Source: Acidimicrobiia bacterium (GTDB lineage Bacteria; Actinomycetota; Acidimicrobiia; Spongiisociales; ZC4RG35). From it: DNA of 32,096 nucleotides. Below the pieces are notes generated by a model that was given only the letters and a program-made list of their open reading frames with translations, was not told the origin of the DNA and did no database searches. Within the stretch, counting starts at the first letter, position 1; every line of letters begins with the position of its first letter. Made by a program: the position numbers and the translations under genes. The stretch is taken from contig WFOA01000099.1 in the NCBI GenBank assembly GCA_015488325.1, forward strand, positions 1 through 32,096, in the 5' to 3' direction. Positions 7,820 through 15,928 of the stretch are shown one piece after another.

Positions 7820-9229
7820 TCACACCACCTCGACGCGAGGACGACCCAGCAGCCCGTGGGGACGAGCGACCATGAGCACCACCAACAACGCCCCGAAGAG
7901 CAGTTGACGGGTGATGCTCGGCTCCTCCACGAGTCGGTTCTCCCAGACGAGGACGAGCAGGTAGACACCGACGACAACCAGCGCGTCCTTGGCCCCGCGG
8001 CGTCGGACCGCCACGATGCCCAGCACCACGGCGATGGTGACGATGAACAGCACGCTCACCACCACGTCGGCGGACGGCACGAAACGCACCACCCACCGGT
8101 CCACCATGCCGGCGGCTTCGACGTCGACGAGGTCCGGCCAGAGCGCGGTCACCAGGCTCCGCACCGCCAGTCCCGTGGCGACGATCCCGGGGACGACGAC
8201 GAGCAGCCTCCGGCGCGGTTTGACGAGGGTGAGGGCGGCGACGGCGAGACCTCCGTAGAAGAGGAGACGTGCCCCGGCCGGGGTGCGGAGGAGCTCGGGC
8301 ACCATGGCGATGATGAGGGCGCCGACCAGCGCACCGGGCACCGATCCCTCCCCGCCCAGCACCAGGGCGGCATACACGACGATGAGGAGGGCGACGGTGA
8401 AGTTCTGAGGAAAGACCCCGAGCTGCACCGCGGCGAACACCGTGCCCGAGACGGCGGCGACGGCGGCGCCGAACGCGTAGGCGAGGACCTTGAGCCGTCC
8501 ACTCGGGATCGTCATGTGTTCGGCGGCGAGGGTGTCCTCTCGAATGGCCCGCCACCCGATCCCGGTGCGGCTACGGGCCAGGTTGGTGACCCCGACGATG
8601 AGGAAGACCACGAGAACGAGCAGGAGGAAGTAGTAGTCGCGTACCTGGCCGAAGCGGAACCCGAAGATCTCCATCGGGTCGACCCCGGCGATCCCGTTGG
8701 GACCGCCGGTGATGCTCACCGGGCCGTCGACGAAGGGCAGGTCCAGGCGGTCGAGGTTGAGGGCGAGCTCCACGAACACTTGGAGGAAGAAGAGGGTGAG
8801 GATGGCCAGGTAGTCGCCGACGAGCCGGCGGGCAGGCTGGCCGAGAACCAGCCCGATACCGAACACGGCGAGGGCGACCACGCCGACCACCAGGAGGGTG
8901 GGGAGATGGATGCCGAACTGTTCGGACGCCAAGAATGCGTATCCGTAGGCCCCGAGCCCGTAGTAGGCCACATAGCCGAGGTCGAGCAACCCGGTGTAGC
9001 CGACGACGACGTTCAGCCCGATGGCCAACATGGCGAGGAGGAGGGCGTTCACTCCCACCCGGATGCCGAAATCTCCGCCGATCACGAAGGGGTAGACCAC
9101 CGCCGCCACCACGAACAGCCCCAGCCAGTGACGGGAGGTCCAGTCGACGAGCCGACCCCACGGGCCCTCGCGGCGTACCCGACGGGACTCGAACTCTGCG
9201 ACCCAGCGATCGGTGCCGATCTCGGGCAT
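7820..9229 (-). CDS. livM: Branched-chain amino acid-type ABC transporter permease LivM, C-terminally extended
   Basis: This 469-residue polytopic inner-membrane protein has the LivM core: NVVVGYTGLLDLGYVAYYG (transmembrane entry), the DYLAILTL segment, an ITGGPNGI loop, and the EAA-like cytoplasmic coupling region RTGIGWRAIREDTLAAEHM. Usual LivM proteins have about 300-360 residues. After the last core segment (PGALVGALIIAMVPELLRTP) about 170 more residues follow, with several further hydrophobic segments and the family-typical end RPHGLLGRPRVEVV. These segments therefore look inserted before the true C-terminus and may be extra membrane helices. The start is ATG 9229, 3 nt after the livH stop. 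It forms the channel with LivH. Confidence 0.92.
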   Translation of the reverse strand: MPEIGTDRWVAEFESRRVRREGPWGRLVDWTSRHWLGLFVVAAVVYPFVIGGDFGIRVGVNALLLAMLAIGLNVVVGYTGLLDLGYVAYYGLGAYGYAFLASEQFGIHLPTLLVVGVVALAVFGIGLVLGQPARRLVGDYLAILTLFFLQVFVELALNLDRLDLPFVDGPVSITGGPNGIAGVDPMEIFGFRFGQVRDYYFLLLVLVVFLIVGVTNLARSRTGIGWRAIREDTLAAEHMTIPSGRLKVLAYAFGAAVAAVSGTVFAAVQLGVFPQNFTVALLIVVYAALVLGGEGSVPGALVGALIIAMVPELLRTPAGARLLFYGGLAVAALTLVKPRRRLLVVVPGIVATGLAVRSLVTALWPDLVDVEAAGMVDRWVVRFVPSADVVVSVLFIVTIAVVLGIVAVRRRGAKDALVVVGVYLLVLVWENRLVEEPSITRQLLFGALLVVLMVARPHGLLGRPRVEVV

Positions 9230-9232
9230 CGC

Positions 9233-10150
9233 TCAGACCTTCACCGGTTCGGGGACCCCGAAGATCCCCCGGGGCCGGATCAGCAGGAACGCGATGAGCA
9301 GGCCGAACACGATGAGATTCTGGAACGTCGACGAGATGTAGCCGGCGGAGAAGGCTTCGGCCAGGCCGATGAGCAGCCCTCCCATCATCGCTCCGGGGAT
9401 GCTGCCGATTCCTCCGATGACGGCGGCGGTGAACCCTTTGAGTCCGGCGATGAAGCCCATGAAGTGGAACACCCGGCTGAACACGAGGCCGACCATCACC
9501 CCGGCGGCCCCGGCGAGCACCGACCCAATGAGGAAGGTAGCGACGATGACCCGGTCGACGTCGATGCCCATCATCGCCGCCGCTTCCCGGTCGTAGGCCG
9601 TCGCCCGCATCGCCTTGCCCAGCTTGGTTCGTTTGACGAGCAGGTGGAGCACCACCATGAGCGCCACCGCGGAGAGGATCACGACGATCCGGATGATCGA
9701 GATCCGGAGCGGACCCCACTGCAGCCCGGTGGACGGGTCCACCATCTTGGCGGTCCCGTAGGAACGGAACCGGGCACCTGCCACCAGCAGCGCCGCGTTC
9801 TGGAGGAAGAAGGAGACTCCGACGGCGCTGATCAACGGTGCGATGCGGGGGGCGTTGCGCAGCGGCCGGTAGGCGAAACGTTCGATGACGACCCCGAGGA
9901 TCCCCGACGCCGCCATCCCGGCCAGGAACATGGCGAAGATGAGGACGACGACGGGGATCCTCGGGTCGGTCGGACCGCCGAAGGCGACGAGGACGGCGTA
10001 CCCGGCGAAAGCGCCGACCATGTAGACGTCGCCGTGGGCGAAGTTCAACAGCTTCAAAATGCCGTAGACCATGGAGTATCCGAGGGCGATGAGGGCGTAG
10101 ACGCCACCCAGCGTGAGCCCGTTCACCAGCTGTTGGAGGAAGAACTCCAT
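9233..10150 (-). CDS. livH: Branched-chain amino acid-type ABC transporter permease LivH
   Basis: The 305-residue membrane permease opens with MEFFLQQLVNGLTLGGVYAL and continues with the LivH-typical GYSMVYGILKLLNFAHGDVY. It also has the coupling-helix region LGKAMRATAYDREAAAMMGIDV, IGGIGSIPGAMMGGLLIG and the terminal LLIRPRGIFG. Its length and about eight hydrophobic segments fit the family. The start is ATG 10150, and the gene follows the substrate-binding lipoprotein by 22 nt with only a weak ribosome site. It forms the translocation channel with LivM; the substrate class (hydrophobic or small amino-acid-like compounds) follows from the family, not from residues seen here. Confidence 0.94.
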   Translation of the reverse strand: MEFFLQQLVNGLTLGGVYALIALGYSMVYGILKLLNFAHGDVYMVGAFAGYAVLVAFGGPTDPRIPVVVLIFAMFLAGMAASGILGVVIERFAYRPLRNAPRIAPLISAVGVSFFLQNAALLVAGARFRSYGTAKMVDPSTGLQWGPLRISIIRIVVILSAVALMVVLHLLVKRTKLGKAMRATAYDREAAAMMGIDVDRVIVATFLIGSVLAGAAGVMVGLVFSRVFHFMGFIAGLKGFTAAVIGGIGSIPGAMMGGLLIGLAEAFSAGYISSTFQNLIVFGLLIAFLLIRPRGIFGVPEPVKV

Positions 10151-10592
10151 GGTCTACGGCTTCGGGACGTTCCTACTTCACCAGCTCGTAGTTGCCTCCC
10201 TTGATCTGGAAGATGAAGAACCGCCCGCCGTCCACGTCGCCGTTCTCGGTGAACCGGATCGGCTGCCCGAGGATCGACGTCGGCTGGTCGACGGCCCTCA
10301 CCGCCTCCACCACGGCGTCGCGGGTGAGCTCGGTACCGGCGTCGCAGAGCGACTTGATGGCGTCCAACAGCACCACCGTCGCCGCGTAGGTCGGCGGGCC
10401 GAAGGTCCCGAACTCGCCGTACTGGGCTTCGTAGGCGGCCACCAGCTCGGCGTCTTCGGGGATGCCGCGAATGTCCGGCGCGAAGGACGACACGTAGGCC
10501 CCTTCGATCGTGAAGTCGCTCGGCGAGAACAACCCGTCGGAGCCGAAGATGACGGCGTCCTTGCCCTGCTCCGCCATCTGCTCGCCGAAGAG

Positions 10593-10595
10593 CTA
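10593..10595 (-). other. Premature in-frame amber codon in the substrate-binding protein
   Basis: Plus-strand CTA reads TAG on the coding strand. Frame upstream and downstream of it is the same, and the protein sequence reads through smoothly as QIAANA-stop-LFGEQ, so no indel is needed. TAG also serves as the natural terminator of this same gene (10173-10175) and of the PYROXD2-like gene at 23074, so general reassignment of TAG is unlikely. Confidence 0.9.
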
Positions 10596-11210
10596 GGCGT
10601 TGGCGGCGATCTGCCAGGGCAGGAACACCACGTCGGTGGCGTCGTCGATCTTCGCCACGAGGGCGGAGAAGTCGGTCACGTCCTGGCTCACCGATTCCCG
10701 GACCACCTCCACGCCGGCGTCGGCGAGGGTGGCGGCGGTGGTGTCCGCCAGCCCGGTCGAATAGGAGGTCTGGTCGTCGATGATCATCACCTTCGACGCC
10801 GCCAGCTCCTCGACCATGAACCGGGCGTCGGTGGGCCCTTGCTGTCCGTCGTGGGGGACGACTCGGAAGAACGTCGGCAGGGACCCGTCGGTGAGGGACT
10901 CACGGGTGGCCGACATCGACACGAACGCCATGGTGGCGTCGCTGAAGATCGGTCCCACCGCCTCTACCTCCTGGCTGCCGGCAGGACCGACGACCCCGAG
11001 GATCGCGTCGTCGGCGGCGAACTGCTGGGCGACGGTGCTGGCCTGGGCGGGGTCGAGAGCGGTGTCGCCTTCGACCAGCTCGAAGTTGGTGCCGTTTTCG
11101 TCGTTGTACCGATCGACGGCGAACACGGCCCAGTTCCGCTGCTCCTCACCGATGGAGGCGGCCGGGCCGGTGATCGGGGCCATCAGCCCGATCTTCGCTT
11201 CACAGACCTG

Positions 11211-11325
11211 TGGGGCGGCGGTGGTCGGGGCGGCCGTGGTCGTCGTCGCCTGCGTCGCCGGTGGCGCCGTCGTCGTCGCCGCCTCCGTCGTGGTGGTGGC
11301 CTCGCCACCGCCACCGCCGCAGGCC
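11211..11325 (-). repeat. Thr/Ala/Pro-rich low-complexity linker coding segment in the lipoprotein
   Basis: Just after the lipid-anchored Cys21 the lipoprotein has a run of about 38 residues made almost only of Thr and Ala with a few Pro, Gln and Glu, encoded by GTC/GGC-rich repeats on the plus strand. Such linkers tether the binding domain to the membrane in actinobacterial binding proteins. The DNA repeat could be prone to slippage, but no frame change is seen here. Confidence 0.75.
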
Positions 11326-11434
11326 GCCACGACCAGGGCGAACACGGCCCACCACGCGAATCGACTCTGCAACCTTCTCATCACGATTACCTCCCTATGC
11401 CCACCGGGTCGGAGTTCCCGACTCGGCTCCGACT

Positions 11435-11443
11435 TGATAAAGT
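11435..11443 (+). promoter_or_regulatory. Candidate extended -10 element TGATAAAGT of the nine-gene operon, inside an imperfect palindrome
   Basis: In this AT-richer patch TGATAAAGT fits the extended -10 form TGnTAnnnT. It would start plus-strand transcription near 11450, about 87 nt before the luciferase-like gene. No convincing -35 is visible. The element is embedded in an imperfect inverted repeat, TTGATA-AAG-TAGCAA (11434-11448), which could be an operator. The same 9-mer recurs at 30571-30579. Purely sequence-based. Confidence 0.4.
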
Positions 11444-11495
11444 AGCAAATCCAAACGCTCGATGTCGACCGGGCATCCGTACGACCCGAGATCGT

Positions 11496-11511
11496 TTGCG
11501 CAAGTATCATA
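11496..11511 (-). promoter_or_regulatory. Candidate -10 box for the importer operon and adjacent TTGCGCAA palindrome
   Basis: TATGAT on the minus strand (11506-11511) is one mismatch from the consensus -10 and would start transcription near 11499, about 118 nt before the lipoprotein start. The adjoining perfect 8-bp palindrome TTGCGCAA (11496-11503) sits over the predicted start site and could bind a repressor. The -35 is weak. Confidence 0.35.
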
Positions 11512-11536
11512 TTTCGCCGAAGGAGGGAGAACCGAG

Positions 11537-12613
11537 GTGCCGCAGCCCTTTCGCGTCGGGGTGATGCAGCTCACGATGGAGCCGCTCGACGAGATCCTGT
11601 CGCACGCCCGCGCCATGGACCGAGCCGGAATCGACACCATCTGGCTCGCCGAGGCGTACCCGTGGTGGCGGAAACATTCGATGGAGGCCCGTTCGACCAC
11701 CGCCCTCTCCCCCCTCATCGCCGCCGAGACCGACCGCCTCGCCATCGGATGGGGCATCATCTCCCCGTACTCGCGCCACCCCGTCCAGATCGCCATGGAG
11801 GCGCGCGTCACCCAAGAGGCGGCAGGCCCCGGCCGGTTCCTCCTCGGCCTCGGCGCCTCCAAGATCCTCATGCGGGAGATCGGTGTCGGTGAACGCACCA
11901 AAGCCCGGCCCCTCGCCGCCATCCGGGAGGCGGCCGAGATCATCCGTCGCACCCTCGGCGGCGAAGGATTCGAACTCGAAGGCCGTGAGTTCACCGCCCG
12001 GGTCCCCTCACTCCCGCCCGACGCCGACGCTCCCCGCTGGGAGGTTCCCGTCTACGTCGCCGCCACCGGCCCGAAGATGCTGGCCCTCGCCGGAGAGATC
12101 GCCGACGGTCTCCTCACCGCCAGCATCACCACCCCCGCCTTCGTCCGATATGCCCGCGAGGTGATGGCCGAAGGGGCGGCACGAGCGGGCCGAGACCCCG
12201 ACCAGATCGACGTCGGCTGCACGATCGTGGCGTCGATCGATCACGACCCGGCGCGGGGCCGGGACGGCGCCCGGGAGATCGCCGGCATGTACCTCGCCAA
12301 CAAGGTGCAGAACATCCGCGGGGCGGCCGACGTGCTCCTCGAGAAGGCCGGGCTCAGCTTCGACGAGATCGCACCGGTGGCCGAGGCGATGGAACGAGGA
12401 GGGAGGCTCGCCGCCAAAGAGGCGGTCACCGACGAGATCCTCGAAAAGGTGAAACCGATCGCGGGGACTCCCGCCGAATGCATCGACCGGATCCGCGAAT
12501 ACCGAGAGGCGGGATGCACCCACATCATGCTGGAGCTGTGGGGTGACGACCGTGAACGCCAGCTCGAGCTGTTCGGGGAAGAGGTGCTCCCCGCCGTGAA
12601 GGGGGACGGGTGA
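11537..12613 (+). CDS. LLM-class (luciferase-like) flavin/F420-dependent oxidoreductase
   Basis: The 358-residue protein has the bacterial-luciferase-like TIM barrel: RVGVMQLTMEPLDEILSHA at the start, TIWLAEAYPWW, a TDRLAIGWGIISPYSRHP strand-loop, GRFLLGLGASK, the conserved VPVYVAATGPKMLALAGEIADGLL block, and a late AGTPAECIDRIREYREAG. It is closest to the methylene-H4MPT-reductase-like/F420 branch rather than to the two-component FMNH2 monooxygenases, but cofactor choice is not certain. GTG 11537 was chosen because AGGAGGG (11521-11527) sits 9 nt upstream. An in-frame ATG at 11462 would add 25 residues that do not look like family sequence. First gene of the plus-strand operon; its stop overlaps the next start (GTGA). 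Confidence 0.88.
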   Translation: MPQPFRVGVMQLTMEPLDEILSHARAMDRAGIDTIWLAEAYPWWRKHSMEARSTTALSPLIAAETDRLAIGWGIISPYSRHPVQIAMEARVTQEAAGPGRFLLGLGASKILMREIGVGERTKARPLAAIREAAEIIRRTLGGEGFELEGREFTARVPSLPPDADAPRWEVPVYVAATGPKMLALAGEIADGLLTASITTPAFVRYAREVMAEGAARAGRDPDQIDVGCTIVASIDHDPARGRDGAREIAGMYLANKVQNIRGAADVLLEKAGLSFDEIAPVAEAMERGGRLAAKEAVTDEILEKVKPIAGTPAECIDRIREYREAGCTHIMLELWGDDRERQLELFGEEVLPAVKGDG

Positions 12614-13860
12614 TCGACCCTGCGCTCGTCTCCGCCGTCGTCGCCGCCGTCGACCGGGAACGGGTCGTGGCGACCGCCGCCGCCCTCGTGGCCGTCCCCT
12701 CCCCCACCGGTGCCGAAGAGGCGGCCGCCGACCTGTTGGCCGACGAGCTGGCCGACGCCGGCTGCGCCGTGACGAAACAGGAGATCGAACCGGGACGCGC
12801 CAACGCCGTAGGACGGGTCCGGGGTGTCGGAGGGGGTCCCACCCTGATGTTCAACGGACACCTCGACACCTCCTATTCGGGAGACGAGCCCTGGCTGACG
12901 GGACCGGGTTTCAAACCCGAACCGGTGATCCGCGACGACGTCGTCCTGGGCCTCGGGATCATGAACATGAAAGGGGCCGTCGCCTGCTACGTCGAGGCGA
13001 TCCGGGCCCTGCGGGACGCCGGGGTGGGACTGGCGGGCGACCTGATCGTCGCCGGCGTCGCCGGGGAGATCGAGAAAGCCGAATGGGGCGACGAATACCG
13101 AGGTGCCACCTACCGGGGGTACGGTGCCGGCACCCGCCACCTCGTGAGCCACGGCGTCGTCGCCGACGCGGCCGTCCTCGGCGAACCGACCGGAGAGCGC
13201 CTCGTCCTCGGCCACTACGGGACCATGTGGGCGAGGATCTCCACCTCCGGACCGTTCTTCCACACCGCCTTCAGCGGCGGTCGCCTCGAAGAGAACTCGC
13301 TGGTGCGGATGCATCGGATCCTCGACGACGTCATCGCCTGGATCGGCCGATGGGAAGACCGGGGCGCCTACCACGACCTTCGCGGCGTGGTCAACCTCGG
13401 CGCCATCCGGGGCGGGTTCCCGTGGCGGGTGAGCCGCACACCCCATCGCACCGACCTGTTCCTCGACATCAGAGTCCCCCCGACGATGGGCTTCGACGAG
13501 GCCGAAGCCGAGCTCCGAGACCTGGTGACCGAGCTCCGGGACCGCCATCCCGACTCCGGCATCGACTGGGAGGTCTACGTGACCGCCGGCGGGGCGGAGA
13601 TCGACGAAGACCATCCCGTGGTCCGCGCCGCCGACGCCGCCCACCGTGCCGTCGCCGGCGAAGCGCCCACCCGGGCCCGCGTGCACTGGGCCTCGGACGC
13701 CTCCACCCTCACCCGGTACGGCATCCCTTCCCTCAACTACGGGCCCATCTCGGGGGCATTGCCGGGTCCGGAAGGCGAGAGCGTCCCCATCGCCTCGCTC
13801 GTCCGAATGTCCGCCTCGTACGCGTTGTTGGCAGCCGAGTTCTGTGGAGTGAAGACATGA
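12610..13860 (+). CDS. M20-family peptidase/deacylase-like protein with altered metal-site residues
   Basis: This 416-residue protein has the ArgE/DapE/M20 layout: the metal-binding FNGHLDT with His84 and Asp86, then the GLGIMNMKG loop, VLGEPTGE with Glu192, a dimerisation-domain insert and a C-terminal SDASTLTRYGIPSLNYGP. M20 enzymes hydrolyse amide bonds of acyl-amino acids or peptides using two zinc ions. Here the bridging Asp of the canonical DMKG is Asn119, the catalytic Glu-Glu pair reads Glu153-Ile154-Glu155 (GEIEK), and the C-terminal His ligand is not found in the expected place (PGPEGE). This may be a distinct subclade with other chemistry. The GTG start at 12610 overlaps the previous stop by 4 nt, and its stop overlaps the next ATG. 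Confidence 0.85.
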   Translation: MIDPALVSAVVAAVDRERVVATAAALVAVPSPTGAEEAAADLLADELADAGCAVTKQEIEPGRANAVGRVRGVGGGPTLMFNGHLDTSYSGDEPWLTGPGFKPEPVIRDDVVLGLGIMNMKGAVACYVEAIRALRDAGVGLAGDLIVAGVAGEIEKAEWGDEYRGATYRGYGAGTRHLVSHGVVADAAVLGEPTGERLVLGHYGTMWARISTSGPFFHTAFSGGRLEENSLVRMHRILDDVIAWIGRWEDRGAYHDLRGVVNLGAIRGGFPWRVSRTPHRTDLFLDIRVPPTMGFDEAEAELRDLVTELRDRHPDSGIDWEVYVTAGGAEIDEDHPVVRAADAAHRAVAGEAPTRARVHWASDASTLTRYGIPSLNYGPISGALPGPEGESVPIASLVRMSASYALLAAEFCGVKT

Positions 13861-14759
13861 AGCTCGTGACGTTCCAAGATCCCGACGGCAACCTCCGTCC
13901 CGGCGTGCACCGGGGCGACCACGTGGTCGCCGTCGACCTGCCCGACATGCGCACCCTGTTCGAGCTGGGAGACGAAGGCCTGGAACGGGCCGCCGCCGCC
14001 ACCGGCCCGAGCTGGGCCGCCGACGACGTCCGGTTGCGGGCCCCCATCGTCCCCAAGAAGTTCTTCCACACCGCCGGGAACTTCCGGGAACACGAAGACG
14101 AGTCGAAACGGGTGGGCTGGTCCCACGAGATCGCCCCGTGGATCGTGTTCTTCCAGAACGTCGACGCCATCATCGGCCCCGACGACCCGGTGATCTACCC
14201 GTCGCATCTCACCAACGAGCTCGACTACGAACTGGAACTCGCCGTCGTCCTCAAACGGTCGGGGAAACATTTCGACGCCGACGAGGCGGAGTCCTACATC
14301 GGCGGGTACGTCATCTTCAACGACGTCACCGCCCGCGACATCCAGCGTGAGGAGATGCGGTCGGGTGTGTTCAGCTTCTGCAAGGGCATCGACACCTTCT
14401 GCCCGGTGGGCCCGTGGATCGTCACCGCCGACGAGATCGAAGACCCCCACGACCTCGAGATGCAGCTCCGGGTGAACGGAGAGATCCGTCAGCGCTCCCA
14501 TTCGTCCCGCATGTGGGTGACGATCCCCCAGATCATCGCCCACTACTCGCCGATGGGATACAGCGCCGGCGACATCGTCTCCACCGGCACCGTCTCGGGA
14601 GTCGCCGCCTTCCAGGAGAACGCCGAAGAGTGGTATCTGCGCCCCGGCGACGTGATGGAGTGCGAGATCGAGAAGATCGGCATCCTGCGGAATCCCGTCG
14701 TCTCCTGGGAGGAGGCCTACGGATCTCCGCCGCCGCCCCGAGGGGAGGGATCGCCATGA
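13857..14759 (+). CDS. Fumarylacetoacetate hydrolase (FAH) family protein
   Basis: This 300-residue cytosolic enzyme has the FAH fold. It shows an N-terminal subdomain, a FFHTAGNFREHEDE block with the conserved His79, the metal ligands Glu125 and Glu127 in ELDYELELAVV, Asp156 in FNDVTARD, the Lys-containing KGIDTFCPVGPWIVT and the late GDIVSTGT. The family hydrolyses or decarboxylates 1,3-diketo or oxo-acid compounds and includes 2-hydroxyhepta-2,4-diene-1,7-dioate isomerases and acylpyruvases, common steps late in aromatic ring breakdown. All ligands look intact. The ATG start (13857) overlaps the M20 stop, and the stop overlaps the M24 start. A Pro-rich tail (GSPPPPRGEGSP) is a likely disordered end that also contains the downstream ribosome site. 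Confidence 0.92.
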   Translation: MKLVTFQDPDGNLRPGVHRGDHVVAVDLPDMRTLFELGDEGLERAAAATGPSWAADDVRLRAPIVPKKFFHTAGNFREHEDESKRVGWSHEIAPWIVFFQNVDAIIGPDDPVIYPSHLTNELDYELELAVVLKRSGKHFDADEAESYIGGYVIFNDVTARDIQREEMRSGVFSFCKGIDTFCPVGPWIVTADEIEDPHDLEMQLRVNGEIRQRSHSSRMWVTIPQIIAHYSPMGYSAGDIVSTGTVSGVAAFQENAEEWYLRPGDVMECEIEKIGILRNPVVSWEEAYGSPPPPRGEGSP

Positions 14760-15928
14760 CCTGGCCGGTCGACACCGAGAAACTCGACCGGGTCCGGGCG
14801 GCGATGGCCGACCAGGACCTCGACGCCCTGGTGGTACGGGCCCCCGATCAGGTGCTGTACCTCACCAACTACTGGTCGATGAAGGGGTATGCGATGGCGG
14901 TGTTCCCCCGGGAGGGGGAGCCGACCTTGGCGGTGCTCGTACCCCAGGTCGAAGACGCCGCCGAGGTGGCCTGGACCACCGACATCCGGCCCTTCGCCGG
15001 CTACCACCCCGACGACCCCCGCCCACCCTCGGCCCGTTCGCTGGAGGTCGCCCTCGACGTGCTGCGAGAGAAAGGACTCACCGGACGGGTCGGGATCGAG
15101 CTCTCCCAGGTGAGTCAAGGGACAGACCGGATGATGGGTGAACCCACCGTGTTCACCATGGACTATTTCCGGGCCTTCGAAGAGGTGGTGGACGAGGTCG
15201 TCGACGCCGTACCGCTGCTCACCCGGGCACGCATGATCAAGACCCCCCAAGAACTCGAACGGATGCGGATCGCCAACGAGCTGGCAGCCCTGGCCCTCGA
15301 AGCCGTCCGCCAAGACATCCGGCCCGGGATGTCCACCGCCGAGGTCGGCGCCCGATGGGAAGGCTACGTCCATCAGATCGGCGTCGGATACGAGGGGCGG
15401 GTCCGGATGGCACGGGGATTCTCCCTCGTCTGGTCCGGCGACGGGATCCGCACCTTCACCCCCACCAAGGGCGAACCGGTCGTGGCGGACGAACCGACGC
15501 TGTTCGAGATCTGGGTGTGCGCCGACGGATACTGGAACGACCTGACGAAGAACATGCTGGCCGCAGGCGAGCTGACCTCCCGATACGACCGGCTCCTCTC
15601 CGACCTCCTCGCCATCTTCGACGAAGCCATCGCCTACGCCCGTCCCGGCGCCGAGATGGCTGGACTCGACCGTCTGATCCGCCGCCGGATCGTCGAAGCC
15701 GGCTACGAAGAGCCGTCCCATCCGGTCTCCCACGGGGTGGGGGCCCGAGCCCACGAGCCTCCCTGGCCCCACCAGGCGGCCGGAGGGACCCTGGAGGCGG
15801 GCATGGTCATCGCCATCGAACCCGGCACCTACTTCCCGGGTGGGGGCGGCCTCCGACTGGAAGACAACTTCTGGATCGGCGACGACGGCGCCGTAAAACT
15901 CTGCCGATACGAGGACGACTTCCGATGA
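14756..15928 (+). CDS. M24-family (Xaa-Pro dipeptidase-like) metallohydrolase, metal site largely intact
   Basis: The 390-residue protein has an N-terminal creatinase/prolidase domain (1-~155) and a pita-bread M24 domain. Candidate metal ligands are Glu251 (in place of the usual first Asp), Asp262 in GYWNDLTKN, His326 in SHGVGARAHEPPW, Glu355 in IAIEPGTY and Glu369 in GLRLEDNF. His333 matches the conserved second His. Four of five canonical ligands are therefore kept. M24 members cleave Xaa-Pro bonds, methionine or creatine; in catabolic operons they often act on small amidic metabolites. ATG 14756 overlaps the FAH stop, with GGGGAGGGA a few bases upstream. A second, more divergent M24 lies at 18997 in the same operon. 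Confidence 0.9.
   Translation: MTWPVDTEKLDRVRAAMADQDLDALVVRAPDQVLYLTNYWSMKGYAMAVFPREGEPTLAVLVPQVEDAAEVAWTTDIRPFAGYHPDDPRPPSARSLEVALDVLREKGLTGRVGIELSQVSQGTDRMMGEPTVFTMDYFRAFEEVVDEVVDAVPLLTRARMIKTPQELERMRIANELAALALEAVRQDIRPGMSTAEVGARWEGYVHQIGVGYEGRVRMARGFSLVWSGDGIRTFTPTKGEPVVADEPTLFEIWVCADGYWNDLTKNMLAAGELTSRYDRLLSDLLAIFDEAIAYARPGAEMAGLDRLIRRRIVEAGYEEPSHPVSHGVGARAHEPPWPHQAAGGTLEAGMVIAIEPGTYFPGGGGLRLEDNFWIGDDGAVKLCRYEDDFR

Larger units (their letters stand above)
10173..11381 (-). pseudogene. ABC transporter substrate-binding lipoprotein (LivK-like) interrupted by an in-frame TAG
   Basis: The reading frame runs from ATG 11381 (GGGAGGT ribosome site at 11389-11395) to TAG 10173-10175, 402 codons, but is broken by TAG at 10593-10595 (codon 263). 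The first part has a lipoprotein signal with lipobox VVAAC (Cys21), a Thr/Ala-rich linker, and the type I periplasmic-binding fold starting CEAKIGLMAPITGPAAS. The second part continues in the same frame (LFGEQMAEQGKDAVIFGSDG) through to the expected end NYELVK. The codon at the break may have been CAG (Gln), one transition away. As read, the product would lose the last ~140 residues of its ligand-binding lobes. It could be a real nonsense mutation, a sequencing error, or a strain polymorphism. An ATG at 10577 could restart translation but lacks a good ribosome site. Confidence 0.9.

Noticed and set aside
7856-10204. 782-codon plus-strand frame opposite livM and livH
   Set aside because: Composition is dominated by Asp, Glu, His, Gly and Gln, as expected from reading membrane-protein codons backwards; no ribosome site or family motif.
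10593-10595. TAG decoded as pyrrolysine or generally reassigned
   Set aside because: TAG ends this same gene at 10173 and the gene at 23074, and no pyrrolysine or methylamine methyltransferase genes are seen; a simple nonsense change or error is more likely.
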